NCBI RefSeq assembly: GCF_008710135.1 | Contig: NZ_VYKK01000008.1 | Location: 1 to 64,000, forward strand | Direction of reading: 5' to 3' | Source: Paenibacillus spiritus | GTDB taxonomy: Bacteria; Bacillota; Bacilli; Paenibacillales; Paenibacillaceae | Length of the DNA stretch: 64,000 nucleotides | In this document: positions 53,696 through 62,119 of the stretch, in pieces | Numbering within the stretch: the stretch's first letter is position 1 | How the letters are laid out: each line of letters starts with the position of its first letter | Translations under genes and position numbers: made by a program | The notes under the pieces: generated by a model | What the model was told of the DNA's origin: nothing | Database searches by the model: none | Seen by the model: only the letters and a program-made list of their open reading frames with translations

Positions 53696-53821
53696 AAAAA
53701 AGGCATAAGCAATCACAGATGCATGGTCGTCTATCCAACACTAAAGTTAGATTACCCCAAGAGGGAAAAAGACAACCATAAACCTGTAAATCACTCATGC
53801 CTGATCGAATCAGTTACACGT
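53696..53821 (-). promoter_or_regulatory. GlcT-dependent RAT antiterminator and terminator of ptsG
   Basis: On the minus strand the segment ACGTGTAACTGATTCGATCA, followed by GGCATGAGTGAT (about 53790-53821), closely follows the Bacillus ptsG RAT element. Its 3' part (GGCATGAGTGAT...ACAG) pairs with CTGTGATTGCTTATGCC (53702-53718), followed by TTTTTT (53696-53701), forming the terminator. Binding of unphosphorylated-PRD1 GlcT would favour the antiterminator when glucose is present. Confidence 0.9.
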
Positions 53822-53849
53822 TATATTCAGTTAGCCACAACTTGCTGCC

Positions 53850-53878
53850 AGTATAACACCGTTTGCAACCGGTGGCAA
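53850..53878 (-). promoter_or_regulatory. ptsG promoter with internal palindrome
   Basis: TTGCCA (53873-53878) and TATACT (53850-53855) on the minus strand, 17 bases apart. Between them CACCGGTTGCAAACGGTG (53857-53874) is an 18-bp near-palindrome (two mismatched positions), resembling LacI-family operators. Confidence 0.65.
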
Positions 53879-53881
53879 TAC

Positions 53882-54757
53882 CTAAACTTCCGGGTCCGCG
53901 AGCGGTTCCTCTTCCTCGGCTTTCTTCTGGGCCAGACGTTGGAGATGAACGGTCAGATAGCTCACTTCCGCCGGATATACGGGCAGCTTCAGACGTTTCT
54001 CCATCACCTTCGTCAGCTTCCAGGCCAGCATATACATCTCAGGGTATTCGCGCTTCATCAGATTGTCCAGCGATGATGTCTGGCGGACCGTCTCGCCACG
54101 GCGCAGCCGCTCCAGCACGAACCGCAGATGGGTGACAAGCCGTGAATAATCGAGGGAATCCCGGGGGACCCGGTACTCCAGTCCGTTCTCCGCCAGCCCC
54201 ACCAAGTCTCCGATTAACTGGGAATGCTCCTTGACCTCGGAGATATGCCGGTTGCTGATTGCGCTGTAAATATGCAGGGCCACAAACCCGATCTCATCGA
54301 CAGGAAGCTGGACATTCATCGTCTCGTTGATCCGTCCCACGGCATATTCCGCCAGCGCATATTCCTTCGGATAGATCTCCCGGGTCTCATACAGAAACGG
54401 ATTGTGCAGAATAATATGCTGCTCCATGCGGCGGATAGCGAAGGCGATATGATCCGTAAGCGCAATATGAATATGCTCGTTGAGCGTTGTTCCCGTCTGC
54501 CTCATGATGTGCAGGACAATCTCCTGAATCACTTCGATCAGCTTCTCGTCAACCTGGGGAATCAGCTGCTTGTACTGCTCCTGCTCGGCCTGGCTGCGCA
54601 GAATGAACATCTTCTCCACAGCGGACAGGTCAATTCTGTCGCGGCTCTTGCGGTTGAAGCCGATGCCCTTGCCGATGACGACGACTTCGGCATACTGCGG
54701 ATGGTCGGCGATGATGACATTGTTGTTCAGCACCTTCGCGACGGTTAGGCTGCTCAC
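53882..54757 (-). CDS. glcT: GlcT, BglG-family transcriptional antiterminator
   Basis: 291 residues. RNA-binding CAT domain (1 to about 60, SLTVAKVLNNNVIIADHP, VVIGKGIGFNRK), then PRD1 (about 70-170) and PRD2 (about 175-280), with histidines (LNEHIHIALTDHIAF, VALHIYSAI, HLRFVLERL) that are phosphorylation sites in PRD proteins. It binds the RAT site in the ptsG leader. The gene ends three bases before the ptsG -35 box, so ptsG has its own promoter. Confidence 0.95.
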   Translation of the reverse strand: MSSLTVAKVLNNNVIIADHPQYAEVVVIGKGIGFNRKSRDRIDLSAVEKMFILRSQAEQEQYKQLIPQVDEKLIEVIQEIVLHIMRQTGTTLNEHIHIALTDHIAFAIRRMEQHIILHNPFLYETREIYPKEYALAEYAVGRINETMNVQLPVDEIGFVALHIYSAISNRHISEVKEHSQLIGDLVGLAENGLEYRVPRDSLDYSRLVTHLRFVLERLRRGETVRQTSSLDNLMKREYPEMYMLAWKLTKVMEKRLKLPVYPAEVSYLTVHLQRLAQKKAEEEEPLADPEV

Positions 54758-54907
54758 ATCTACACCTCTTTACCTTTCATCAAAAAAAACGATATCGCTC
54801 TATTATACGGGGGCGGCCGACCGCCCGCAAGATGACGGGAAGCTCCGGCGGCCTCCTGGAGCCATCCAATATATGAATGTGCCTCATTCGAACTTTCTGC
54901 CGATCCC

Positions 54908-54939
54908 AAAAAAAACCGTCAGGCCCCAATCCCTGACGG
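54908..54939 (-). terminator. Terminator of yuaF-floT
   Basis: CCGTCAGG/CCTGACGG stem followed by eight T on the minus strand (54908-54915 read as A on the plus strand). Confidence 0.85.
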
Positions 54940-54990
54940 TCCTCCTTCCCGTGCGGCTGTCGTCCAGCCGCTTCATGAAGCCGGCTCCGC

Positions 54991-56523
54991 TTATTGCCTC
55001 GCGCTTCCCGGCAGTCCTTCCGGCGCAACCGGCGCCGCAGCAGCCGCGACCGGCGCCTTCGAAGGCACCGATTTGCCGGTAAGGCCCTGGATCAGCGACA
55101 GGGCGTCGATGCCGGACACGCTCTTGAGCATTTCGGGTGCGGTCGCCATCAGCTCGGTCACATAGTTGCTGACCCGGGCCGCGCCCTCGCCCTTGCCGGT
55201 GTCAACGACCGTCAGCTTGTCGATGGAAGCAATCGGCTGGGCAATCTTGCCCGCCAGTTCAGGCAGCATCTTGACGATAATGTCCAGCACCGCCGCTTCG
55301 CCGAACTTCTGGAACGCCTCGGCCAGCTTCTCCTTCGCTTCGGCTTCCGCCAGACCGCGCAGCCGGATGACTTCCGCCTCCGCCGTCCCCTTGGCCCGCT
55401 CCGCGTCTGCGATGGCCTGGCCCTCGAGCCGCTTCTGCTCCGCCGTTGCCTTGGCATGGGTCTCGATGCTGTACTGCACGGCATCCGCCTCGCGCATCCG
55501 CTTCACGCGGTCAGCTTCCGCCGCCTGTTCCACCGCGTAACGGTCGGCTTCGGCTTTCTTCTTCACTTCCGCGTCGTACTGCTTCTCGCGGACCGCGATC
55601 TCCTTCTCCTGCAGGTCGATCTCCCGCTCCTTGCGGACAAGCTCGACCTTCATTTGCTCTTCGACCACGATCTGCTTCGCCCGGGCCTCCTGGATATGAT
55701 AGGCCTGGTCCGCTTCGGCCTTGGCGGTATCCTGGTCTTTCTTGAACGCCGCTACCTTCAGCTGATTCTCCTTGGACGCTTCCGCGATATTCGTGTCCCG
55801 CAGCAGCTCCGCCTTCTGCCCCTGCTCCTCGGCGCTGGCTTTCTGAATCCGGGCGTCCCGCATCGCTTCGGCTTCGGCGATCTCGGCGTCGCGCTTGACG
55901 GCCGCAATCCGCGGCTTGCCCAAGGCTTCCAGGTAGCCGTGCTTATCGCGCACATCCTTGATCGTGAACGACACGATCTGCAGGCCCATCTTCTTCAAAT
56001 CCCGGGCAGCCACGCCCTGCACCTCCTGGGCGAACCGGTCCCGGTTCCGGTACACTTCCTCGACCGTCATCGTTCCGAGAATGGCGCGCAGATGGCCTTC
56101 CAGCACTTCCTGCGCTTCCGATTTCAGCGCTTCGATCGGCTTGCCCATGAATTGCTCGGCGGCTGTCGCGACATCTTCGATGGCGCTTCCGACCTTGATG
56201 ATCGCCACGCCGTCTGCGATAACGGGCACGCCTTGCTCGGTATAGACCTCTGGCGTAGTCACATCCAGCTTATGGGACAGCAGCGACATGAACTCCGCCT
56301 TCTGGAACACAGGCAGAATGAAGGCGCCCCCGCCTCTGACAATCTTGATCTTCCGTCCCGATCCGTCGTCGGAAATATGGCTGCTGCCCAGGAAGGACCC
56401 GGTAACGATCATCGCCTCATCCGGTCCCACCGTCCGGTAACGCGCCCAGAAGGCGAGCGCCAGCACCAGCAGCACAGCGATCACAACCACGGGAATCAAC
56501 AGGTAATCCGGTATTCCTGACAT
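54991..56523 (-). CDS. floT: Flotillin (YuaG/FloT)
   Basis: About 510 residues: N-terminal membrane-inserted hydrophobic segment (YLLIPVVVIAVLLVLALAFWARYRT), SPFH/PHB domain (GPDEAMIVTGSF through about 200) and a long flotillin coiled coil rich in Ala-Glu repeats (EAEAMRDARIQKA, AEAEAKEKLAEAF). FloT organises membrane microdomains. It follows yuaF with a short overlap; ATG 56523 fits AGGGG spacing better than GTG 56529. Adjacent YuaF-type protein matches the Bacillus yuaF-floT operon. Confidence 0.94.
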   Translation of the reverse strand: MSGIPDYLLIPVVVIAVLLVLALAFWARYRTVGPDEAMIVTGSFLGSSHISDDGSGRKIKIVRGGGAFILPVFQKAEFMSLLSHKLDVTTPEVYTEQGVPVIADGVAIIKVGSAIEDVATAAEQFMGKPIEALKSEAQEVLEGHLRAILGTMTVEEVYRNRDRFAQEVQGVAARDLKKMGLQIVSFTIKDVRDKHGYLEALGKPRIAAVKRDAEIAEAEAMRDARIQKASAEEQGQKAELLRDTNIAEASKENQLKVAAFKKDQDTAKAEADQAYHIQEARAKQIVVEEQMKVELVRKEREIDLQEKEIAVREKQYDAEVKKKAEADRYAVEQAAEADRVKRMREADAVQYSIETHAKATAEQKRLEGQAIADAERAKGTAEAEVIRLRGLAEAEAKEKLAEAFQKFGEAAVLDIIVKMLPELAGKIAQPIASIDKLTVVDTGKGEGAARVSNYVTELMATAPEMLKSVSGIDALSLIQGLTGKSVPSKAPVAAAAAPVAPEGLPGSARQ

Positions 56524-56525
56524 GT

Positions 56526-57068
56526 TCACAAATCCCCTCTCTTCAGCTCTTCCTCATCCAGTCCGGCCGCATAAGCCACGCCTTCCCTGACCTCCACGAC
56601 TACGACGCGCAGCCCGGCCGGGAGCGGCTTACCGTCAAAGCTTGCCGCGGTATGCAGGCTGTTCGACGCTCCGAATCTCACCATGACTTCGCCGAAGCCG
56701 CCTGCCGGGACCGGCACCGTAATTTCGCCGAGCCTTCCCGGCAGCTCGGTCATCGAGAAGCCCGATGATACCTCGCTGCGCTCCATCGGCTTCACCACGC
56801 CGAGATACAAGGCGGCGGCCACCGCCAGAGCGGCAAGCAGCGACAGGGCGCCCACCGCTCCCGAGCCCAGCCCGCTGTATCGGCCCAGGAGAATTCCGGC
56901 GCCGCCGAACACGGTAACGCCCCCCGCCAGTACGGCCGGACTTAAGAAGTCAACCGACAGAAAGTCCAGTGAGCTGTGCAATACATCTCCGATAATGTCT
57001 CCCGCCAGCAGGCTGACGAGAGCGAACAGAACCCCGAGCGTCAGAGCGGCCATATAGAGCGTTTGCAT
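56526..57068 (-). CDS. yuaF: NfeD-like membrane protein (YuaF)
   Basis: 180 residues. Three or four membrane helices in residues 1-95 and a C-terminal soluble OB-like NfeD domain (about 100-180; GRLGEITVPVPAGGFGEVMV, VVVVEVREGVAYA). It forms a complex with or assists FloT in Bacillus. GGAGGG precedes the ATG. A sigma-W-like promoter lies about 45 bases upstream. Confidence 0.88.
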   Translation of the reverse strand: MQTLYMAALTLGVLFALVSLLAGDIIGDVLHSSLDFLSVDFLSPAVLAGGVTVFGGAGILLGRYSGLGSGAVGALSLLAALAVAAALYLGVVKPMERSEVSSGFSMTELPGRLGEITVPVPAGGFGEVMVRFGASNSLHTAASFDGKPLPAGLRVVVVEVREGVAYAAGLDEEELKRGDL

Positions 57069-57113
57069 TGCGCTTTCCCTCCGTTGTCATATGTATGCGG
57101 CCTCTCTTAATTT

Positions 57114-57139
57114 AACGTAAATCGTTGCGGATGGTTTCG
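57114..57139 (-). promoter_or_regulatory. Sigma-W-like (ECF) promoter of yuaF-floT
   Basis: On the minus strand CGAAAC (57134-57139) and CGTT (57114-57117) are 16 bases apart, close to the sigma-W consensus TGAAAC-N16-CGTA. In Bacillus subtilis yuaF-floT is part of the sigma-W regulon. Confidence 0.55.
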
Positions 57140-57485
57140 GATTTCCAGAGAAATTCTCCCAATAAATGGGGTCAAGTTTAGTGCAAGAGCACCAAAAGGG
57201 ATAGACAACGTCGAAACCAAAGTATTTGGAATGGAGTCTTAACATGGTTTACTCTATCGGAAAACTATACATTCTGTAATCTACCGAAAAATTTTATAGA
57301 AAAAAGAATAAAAACAAATTTTATCTATAGATTTCCATTAATGGATGATATAATGATTTTGTAGAAAAATTGATAGCTGATCCCTTTGGCAAGTCGACTG
57401 ATATAAAAAGGTGCTAATTTAATTTAAACAAGGGCTGTCCTGATAGTAGGACAGCCTTGCTAAATTTACTTGAAAGGATTACGGC
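57140..57485. other. AT-rich intergenic stretch with one hairpin, no gene recognised
   Basis: Composition falls abruptly to AT-rich from about 57160 on and stays so through the next gene. A strong hairpin AAGGGCTGTCCT/AGGACAGCCTT lies at 57430-57458, with only weak T-runs, just before the start of the next gene. No open frame of note and no known RNA motif was recognised. Confidence 0.5.
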
Positions 57486-58037
57486 ATGAAATTAAAAACT
57501 TTTTTTATTGTTATATTGTTCATAGTTGGTGTCTCAATTATTATGTTGAGATCCAATCAACAATCTGATGAAGAAAAACTGCAAAAAATAGTAACAAAAA
57601 AAAATTATATTGTAAATAAAGTTGAAGCTAATTTAGCTATTCATTTTACTATTAAGCCTGAGTGGATTACCAAAAAATCCAAACGTTTAAACGTCAAGGT
57701 TTTTAAAGTAGGGGAATCCGAAATTTTTCTTAGTGACGTTGTCTACCGGGAGAGAGATATTTATTTCAGCTTTCATACATCGTTGAACCTTCAGGAAGAA
57801 GGCCGATTTATTTTCCCCGGCGACCTGAAGCAAAATGGTGTTTTTTCGACGCCACAAGAGGAATTTTTGCTTGTCACTTCGGACCACCAACGTCTGATCC
57901 CATCACAAATAGGATTGGGTCCCTCAGCAGACTTTTCGTTTGGTATTGATTTATCAGATCAAGGTAAAATCGCAAGAGGATTCAATGTTCAGTATTCCGG
58001 CTTCAACCAATTTGCTTATTACAGAAAGCATCCGTAA
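57486..58037 (+). CDS. AT-rich membrane-anchored protein of unknown function
   Basis: 183 residues with a single N-terminal membrane helix (FFIVILFIVGVSIIML) and an extracellular mixed alpha/beta part; no family is recognised. AAAGGA lies upstream of ATG 57486 at good spacing. Codon use is much more AT-rich than in neighbours, as in the lipoprotein at 3888-4313, suggesting a separate origin. It is alone on the plus strand between yuaF and the alcohol dehydrogenase. Function is not inferred. Confidence 0.7.
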   Translation: MKLKTFFIVILFIVGVSIIMLRSNQQSDEEKLQKIVTKKNYIVNKVEANLAIHFTIKPEWITKKSKRLNVKVFKVGESEIFLSDVVYRERDIYFSFHTSLNLQEEGRFIFPGDLKQNGVFSTPQEEFLLVTSDHQRLIPSQIGLGPSADFSFGIDLSDQGKIARGFNVQYSGFNQFAYYRKHP

Positions 58038-58079
58038 TTTATTTTCTGTCCCGGTGCTTTTAGTTCAGCTGGACAGCGC

Positions 58080-58113
58080 CATTAGCCGCCCGGAAGCGCC
58101 CGGACGGCTAATG
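58080..58113. terminator. Terminator-like hairpin between convergent genes
   Basis: CATTAGCCG...CGGCTAATG stem with inner CCGG pairing between the AT-rich gene and the dehydrogenase gene; no T-run is present, so function is uncertain. Confidence 0.4.
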
Positions 58114-58164
58114 CAGAATGACGGTGGCGAGATGCCTTGCCTCCGCAGCTTTTGGCCTGATTTC

Positions 58165-59328
58165 TTAGAGCGACATCTTGTAAATCTCGATGACATCCTC
58201 TCGCTGCAGCTTGCTGAAGTTACCGAAGGGGCCGAATTTGACCGCCTTGTCGGCCATTGCGCCGATCTGGCTGTCGTCGATGTCATAATCGGCCAGCCGC
58301 GACGGTGCGCCGATGGACGTCCAGAAGCGGCTCAGCGCCTCGATGCCTTCCAGACCGGCTTCGCGGTCGGTTTTGCCTGCTGCGTCCACGCCGAAGACGT
58401 TGACCGCGAGCTGGCGGAATCGGGCCGGATTCACATCCAGATTATGCTTCATCCAGTTCGGGAACAGAATGGCGAGCCCTCCGCCGTGCGGAATATCGTA
58501 GACCGCCGATACGGCATGCTCGATATTGTGGGTCGCCCAGTCGCCGGCAAAGCCCATGCTGACCATACCGTTCAGCGCCATCGTGCCGCAGTAGAGAATG
58601 GTCTCGCGGAGTTCGTAGTTCTCCAGATCATTCACGAGCTTCGATCCGGCCTCCATCATCGTGCGCAGCAGCGCTTCGCAGAAGCCGTCCTGCACCGGCG
58701 TGTTGGCATCCTGATGGAAGTAGTGCTCCAGCACATGCGACATCATATCGACGACGCCGTAAATGGTCTGGTCGCGGGGAACGGAATAGGTGTTCACCGG
58801 GTCCAGAATACTGAAGGCCGGGTAGGCGTGCACGCTGCCCCAGCCCATTTTCTCCTGCGTCTTCTCGTTGGTAATCACTGATCCGTTGTTCATTTCCGAG
58901 CCGGTCGCCGCCATGGTCAGCACGGTTCCGAGCGGCAGAGCGCCCTGGGGAGCCGCCTTGCGGTCCACGAAATCCCAAATGTCTCCCTCGTATTTCGCGC
59001 CGACCGCAACGGCCTTCGCACAGTCCAGAACGCTTCCGCCCCCCACGGCCAGAATCAGCTCGATTCCCTTCTCCCGGCACAGCTCGACGCCCCGGTGTAC
59101 CGTGGACAGCCGCGGGTTCGGCTCGACGCCGGCGAGTTCGGATACTTCAGCCCCGATCTCCGAGAGCAGCGACAGGGTGCGGTCATACAAGCCGTTGCGC
59201 TTGATGCTGCCTCCCCCGTAGACGAGCAGCACCTTCTTGCCGTACTTGGGCACCTCGGTCTTGAGGGCCTCCAGGGTATCCTTGCCGAAGATCAGCTTGG
59301 TGGGATTGTAGAATTCAAAGTTGCGCAT
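58165..59328 (-). CDS. Iron-containing alcohol dehydrogenase (butanol dehydrogenase type)
   Basis: 387 residues of the group III iron ADH family, similar to YugJ/BdhA. NAD(P)-binding [14 protein letters not shown] and [11 protein letters not shown]; iron ligands lie in [12 protein letters not shown] and [16 protein letters not shown]. Reduces aldehydes to alcohols (or the reverse) with NAD(P)H. ATG 59328 (MRNFEFYNP) is taken as the start, since GGAGGG is 11 bases upstream; the longer frame would contain the Shine-Dalgarno itself. TATAAT upstream hints at its own promoter. Confidence 0.9.
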   Translation of the reverse strand: MRNFEFYNPTKLIFGKDTLEALKTEVPKYGKKVLLVYGGGSIKRNGLYDRTLSLLSEIGAEVSELAGVEPNPRLSTVHRGVELCREKGIELILAVGGGSVLDCAKAVAVGAKYEGDIWDFVDRKAAPQGALPLGTVLTMAATGSEMNNGSVITNEKTQEKMGWGSVHAYPAFSILDPVNTYSVPRDQTIYGVVDMMSHVLEHYFHQDANTPVQDGFCEALLRTMMEAGSKLVNDLENYELRETILYCGTMALNGMVSMGFAGDWATHNIEHAVSAVYDIPHGGGLAILFPNWMKHNLDVNPARFRQLAVNVFGVDAAGKTDREAGLEGIEALSRFWTSIGAPSRLADYDIDDSQIGAMADKAVKFGPFGNFSKLQREDVIEIYKMSL

Positions 59329-59395
59329 ATGCGTTTTAACCCTCCAGTTCACAAGATAGTTGCGTACAATATAACATTATACCCCTGTAACGGAT

Positions 59396-59441
59396 AAAAA
59401 ACGAACATCCGGCTCTCTCCTTCTGGAGACAAGCCGGATGT
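59396..59441 (-). terminator. Terminator of the gal operon
   Basis: ACATCCGGCT...AGCCGGATGT stem with inner TCTCC/GGAGA pairing, followed on the minus strand by GTTTTTT. Confidence 0.85.
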
Positions 59442-59446
59442 CGGAT

Positions 59447-61036
59447 TTAAATGCGAGAGGCCCCGAAGGCTTCGACGAACCGGGCGAACGCCTTGCGTCC
59501 CTCCGGCGTCGTCTTATAGACGCCCGCCTGCTCGAGAATGGCCGTGAACTTGGCGCCGACCTCGGTCCGAATCGCCTGAACCGCGTCATCGCGCTGCATT
59601 TCCGTGCCGAAGCGGGCGACGAGTTCCTCCAACCAGGGCCCGTGCTGGGCCAGCGGATGCCCGCCGCCGCGGATCGCCGCGAGCAGGCCGCTGTCGCCGC
59701 TCAGGACCCCGGCAATTTCATCGAGCTCGGTCTTCAGGCGGCCCGGCAGAATCGCCAGTCCCATTACTTCAATCAGACCGATGTTCTCCTTCTTGATATG
59801 GTGCATCTCCCGGTGCGGATGAAAGATCCCTTCGGGATGCTCTTCGCTCGTCCGGTTGTTGCGCAGCACCAGATCCATCTCATAGCCGCCGTCTTCGCTG
59901 CGGCGCACGATCGGTGTAACGGTGTTGTGCGGCTGGCGCTCTCCATCCGTCTCCGTAAAGGCGTGAATCTCCGCCGCCGGATCGCTGTAGCTCTTCCAGG
60001 CTTCGTAGACGGCGCTGCCGCATTCCAGCAGCGCTTTCTTGTCCGCGCCGCTCAGGCGCAGGACCGACATCGGCCAGTTGACGATGCTGATCGTCACTCC
60101 GGGATACCCGGGATGCGCGAAGCTGCTCTCGCGGGCCGCTTTTTGAATCGGGAAGGTATGGCGTCCGCCCTGGAAATGATCGTGCGTCAGAATCGAACCG
60201 CCGACAATCGGCAGATCGGCATTGGAACCGAGGAAGTAGTGCGGGAACTGGCCGACAAAATCCAGCAGCCGCTCCAGCGTCTTCTTCGTCAGCTTCATCG
60301 GCACATGATCGTGATGGAATACGATACAGTGTTCGTTGTAATAGACGTAAGGCGAATACTGGAAGAACCAGTCCTCCCCGGCGAGCTTCAGCGGAAGGGT
60401 CCGCAGATTCTGGCGCGCAGGGTGGTTGAGGCGCCCGGCATAGCCGACGTTCTCGCGGCACAGCAGACATTTCGGATACACCGGAGGCGGCAGCAGCCGC
60501 GCCATGGCGATCTCCTTCGGATTCTTCTCCGGCTTGGAGAGATTGATCGTAATCTCGATATCCCCGTAGGCCGAGCCGTACAGCCAGTACAGATTCTTCG
60601 AAATCCGGTCCATGCGGATGTAGTTCGAGTCGATATTGAGCCGGTAAAAGCGGTCGGTCGCCGCCGAAATTCCCTGCTCCCCGGCCAGCTTCCCGAATTC
60701 GCCGATAATCTCGGACGGACGGGCCAGCAGCAGCCCCATAATCTTCGCGTCCAAGAGATCCCGGTACGTATCCGTATTCTCCGGAATCAGCCCGATCTCA
60801 TAGCCGTAGTCAATCAGGGCGTCCAGCATGGACTGCGGGCTGTCAGCCGCCTCTTCCGGCGCCAGTCCGGCGTACGGCTCATCGAAGCGGAACTGCTCCA
60901 GCAGCACATTGCGGCTGTAGTCGATGTCCTCCGGCTCGATCAAGCGTTTGGCGGCGGCGAAGAGCAGCAGCTCTTCGATCGCCAGCAGGGCCCGTTCGCC
61001 GCCGGCGGGTGCGTGGTGCTCGGTCTCGTTGTTCAT
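59447..61036 (-). CDS. galT: Galactose-1-phosphate uridylyltransferase (class II)
   Basis: 529 residues, the long class II form found in Firmicutes. Contains FFQYSPYVYYNEHCIVFHHDHVPM and HDHFQGGRHTFPIQKA, with the histidine cluster. Transfers UMP between UDP-glucose and galactose-1-phosphate in the Leloir pathway. AAGGAGA precedes the ATG. Last gene of galK-galE-galT. Confidence 0.95.
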   Translation of the reverse strand: MNNETEHHAPAGGERALLAIEELLLFAAAKRLIEPEDIDYSRNVLLEQFRFDEPYAGLAPEEAADSPQSMLDALIDYGYEIGLIPENTDTYRDLLDAKIMGLLLARPSEIIGEFGKLAGEQGISAATDRFYRLNIDSNYIRMDRISKNLYWLYGSAYGDIEITINLSKPEKNPKEIAMARLLPPPVYPKCLLCRENVGYAGRLNHPARQNLRTLPLKLAGEDWFFQYSPYVYYNEHCIVFHHDHVPMKLTKKTLERLLDFVGQFPHYFLGSNADLPIVGGSILTHDHFQGGRHTFPIQKAARESSFAHPGYPGVTISIVNWPMSVLRLSGADKKALLECGSAVYEAWKSYSDPAAEIHAFTETDGERQPHNTVTPIVRRSEDGGYEMDLVLRNNRTSEEHPEGIFHPHREMHHIKKENIGLIEVMGLAILPGRLKTELDEIAGVLSGDSGLLAAIRGGGHPLAQHGPWLEELVARFGTEMQRDDAVQAIRTEVGAKFTAILEQAGVYKTTPEGRKAFARFVEAFGASRI

Positions 61037-61060
61037 AGTCCGTCTCCTTAGCTGATCTGA

Positions 61061-62050
61061 TTACTTGTCGCCGTAGCCTTGCGGATGGCTGGAGTGCCAG
61101 CTCCATGCGCTGGCGATGATGCCCTCCAGATCGGCCCGCGAAGGGTTCCAGCCGAGCACGCTGCGCGCTTTGTCCGAGGAAGCGACCAGCACGGCCGGAT
61201 CGCCGGCGCGGCGTTCCTGGACCGCTACCGGGATGTCGAGGCCGGTCACCTTCTTGGCCGTCTCGATCACCTGCTTCACGGAGAAGCCGAGGCCGTTGCC
61301 CAGGTTGAACACATTGCTTCCGCTGCCGCTGCGCAGATAGTTCACCGCCCGCACATGGGCGTCGGCCAGATCGCTGACATGGATATAGTCGCGGATACAG
61401 GTTCCGTCTTCTGTCGGATAGTCTTCGCCGAAGATGGCGATATGTTCGCGCTGCTTCAGCGCCGCTTGCAGAACGAGCGGAATCAGATGGCTCTCGGGAC
61501 GGTGGTCCTCGCCGATCTTGCCGCTGGCATGCGCGCCCGCCGCGTTGAAGTAGCGGAGCGCTACATAACGGATGCCGAGCACTTTATCGAACCAGGACAT
61601 CATCCGTTCCATCGTCAGCTTGGTTTCGCCGTAGACGTTGGCCGGCTCGGTGCGGTCGCTCTCCTCGATCGGCACCTTCTCGGGCTCGCCATAGGTGGCG
61701 GCGGTGGAGGAGAAGACGATTTTATCGACGCCCGCCTCCTGCATCGCCTGCAGCAGACAGAGCGTTCCATAGACATTGTTGTCGTAATATTTCGCCGGGT
61801 CTTTCATACTCTCCCCGACCAGGGAGCTGGCCGCAAAGTGGATGACGGCGTCAATCTCATTCTCGGCGAACAGCTTCTTCAGCAGCTCCTTGTCCCGGAG
61901 GTCTCCCTCGTACAGCTTGCCGCCCAACAGCGCTTCCCGGTGCCCGGTCAGCAGACTGTCGATTACAACCACCTCTTCTCCCCGATCCAAAAGCTCCGCT
62001 ACCGTGTGGGAGCCGATATACCCCGCTCCGCCCGTTACAAGAATTGCCAT
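61061..62050 (-). CDS. galE: UDP-glucose 4-epimerase
   Basis: 329 residues of the short-chain dehydrogenase family. NAD-binding VTGGAGYIGSH at the start, catalytic Y-x3-K as VYGETKLTM, and the epimerase C terminus with YPTEDGTCIRDYIHVSDLA. ATG 62050 (MAILVTGG) follows GGAGAGACA; the frame is open to 62080 without support. Interconverts UDP-galactose and UDP-glucose. Confidence 0.95.
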   Translation of the reverse strand: MAILVTGGAGYIGSHTVAELLDRGEEVVVIDSLLTGHREALLGGKLYEGDLRDKELLKKLFAENEIDAVIHFAASSLVGESMKDPAKYYDNNVYGTLCLLQAMQEAGVDKIVFSSTAATYGEPEKVPIEESDRTEPANVYGETKLTMERMMSWFDKVLGIRYVALRYFNAAGAHASGKIGEDHRPESHLIPLVLQAALKQREHIAIFGEDYPTEDGTCIRDYIHVSDLADAHVRAVNYLRSGSGSNVFNLGNGLGFSVKQVIETAKKVTGLDIPVAVQERRAGDPAVLVASSDKARSVLGWNPSRADLEGIIASAWSWHSSHPQGYGDK

Positions 62051-62119
62051 TGTCTCTCCACTCCTCTCGTTATGGTCCAACAGGTCATTCCTTACGTATC
62101 GCTTGACTGATCGCTTGAT

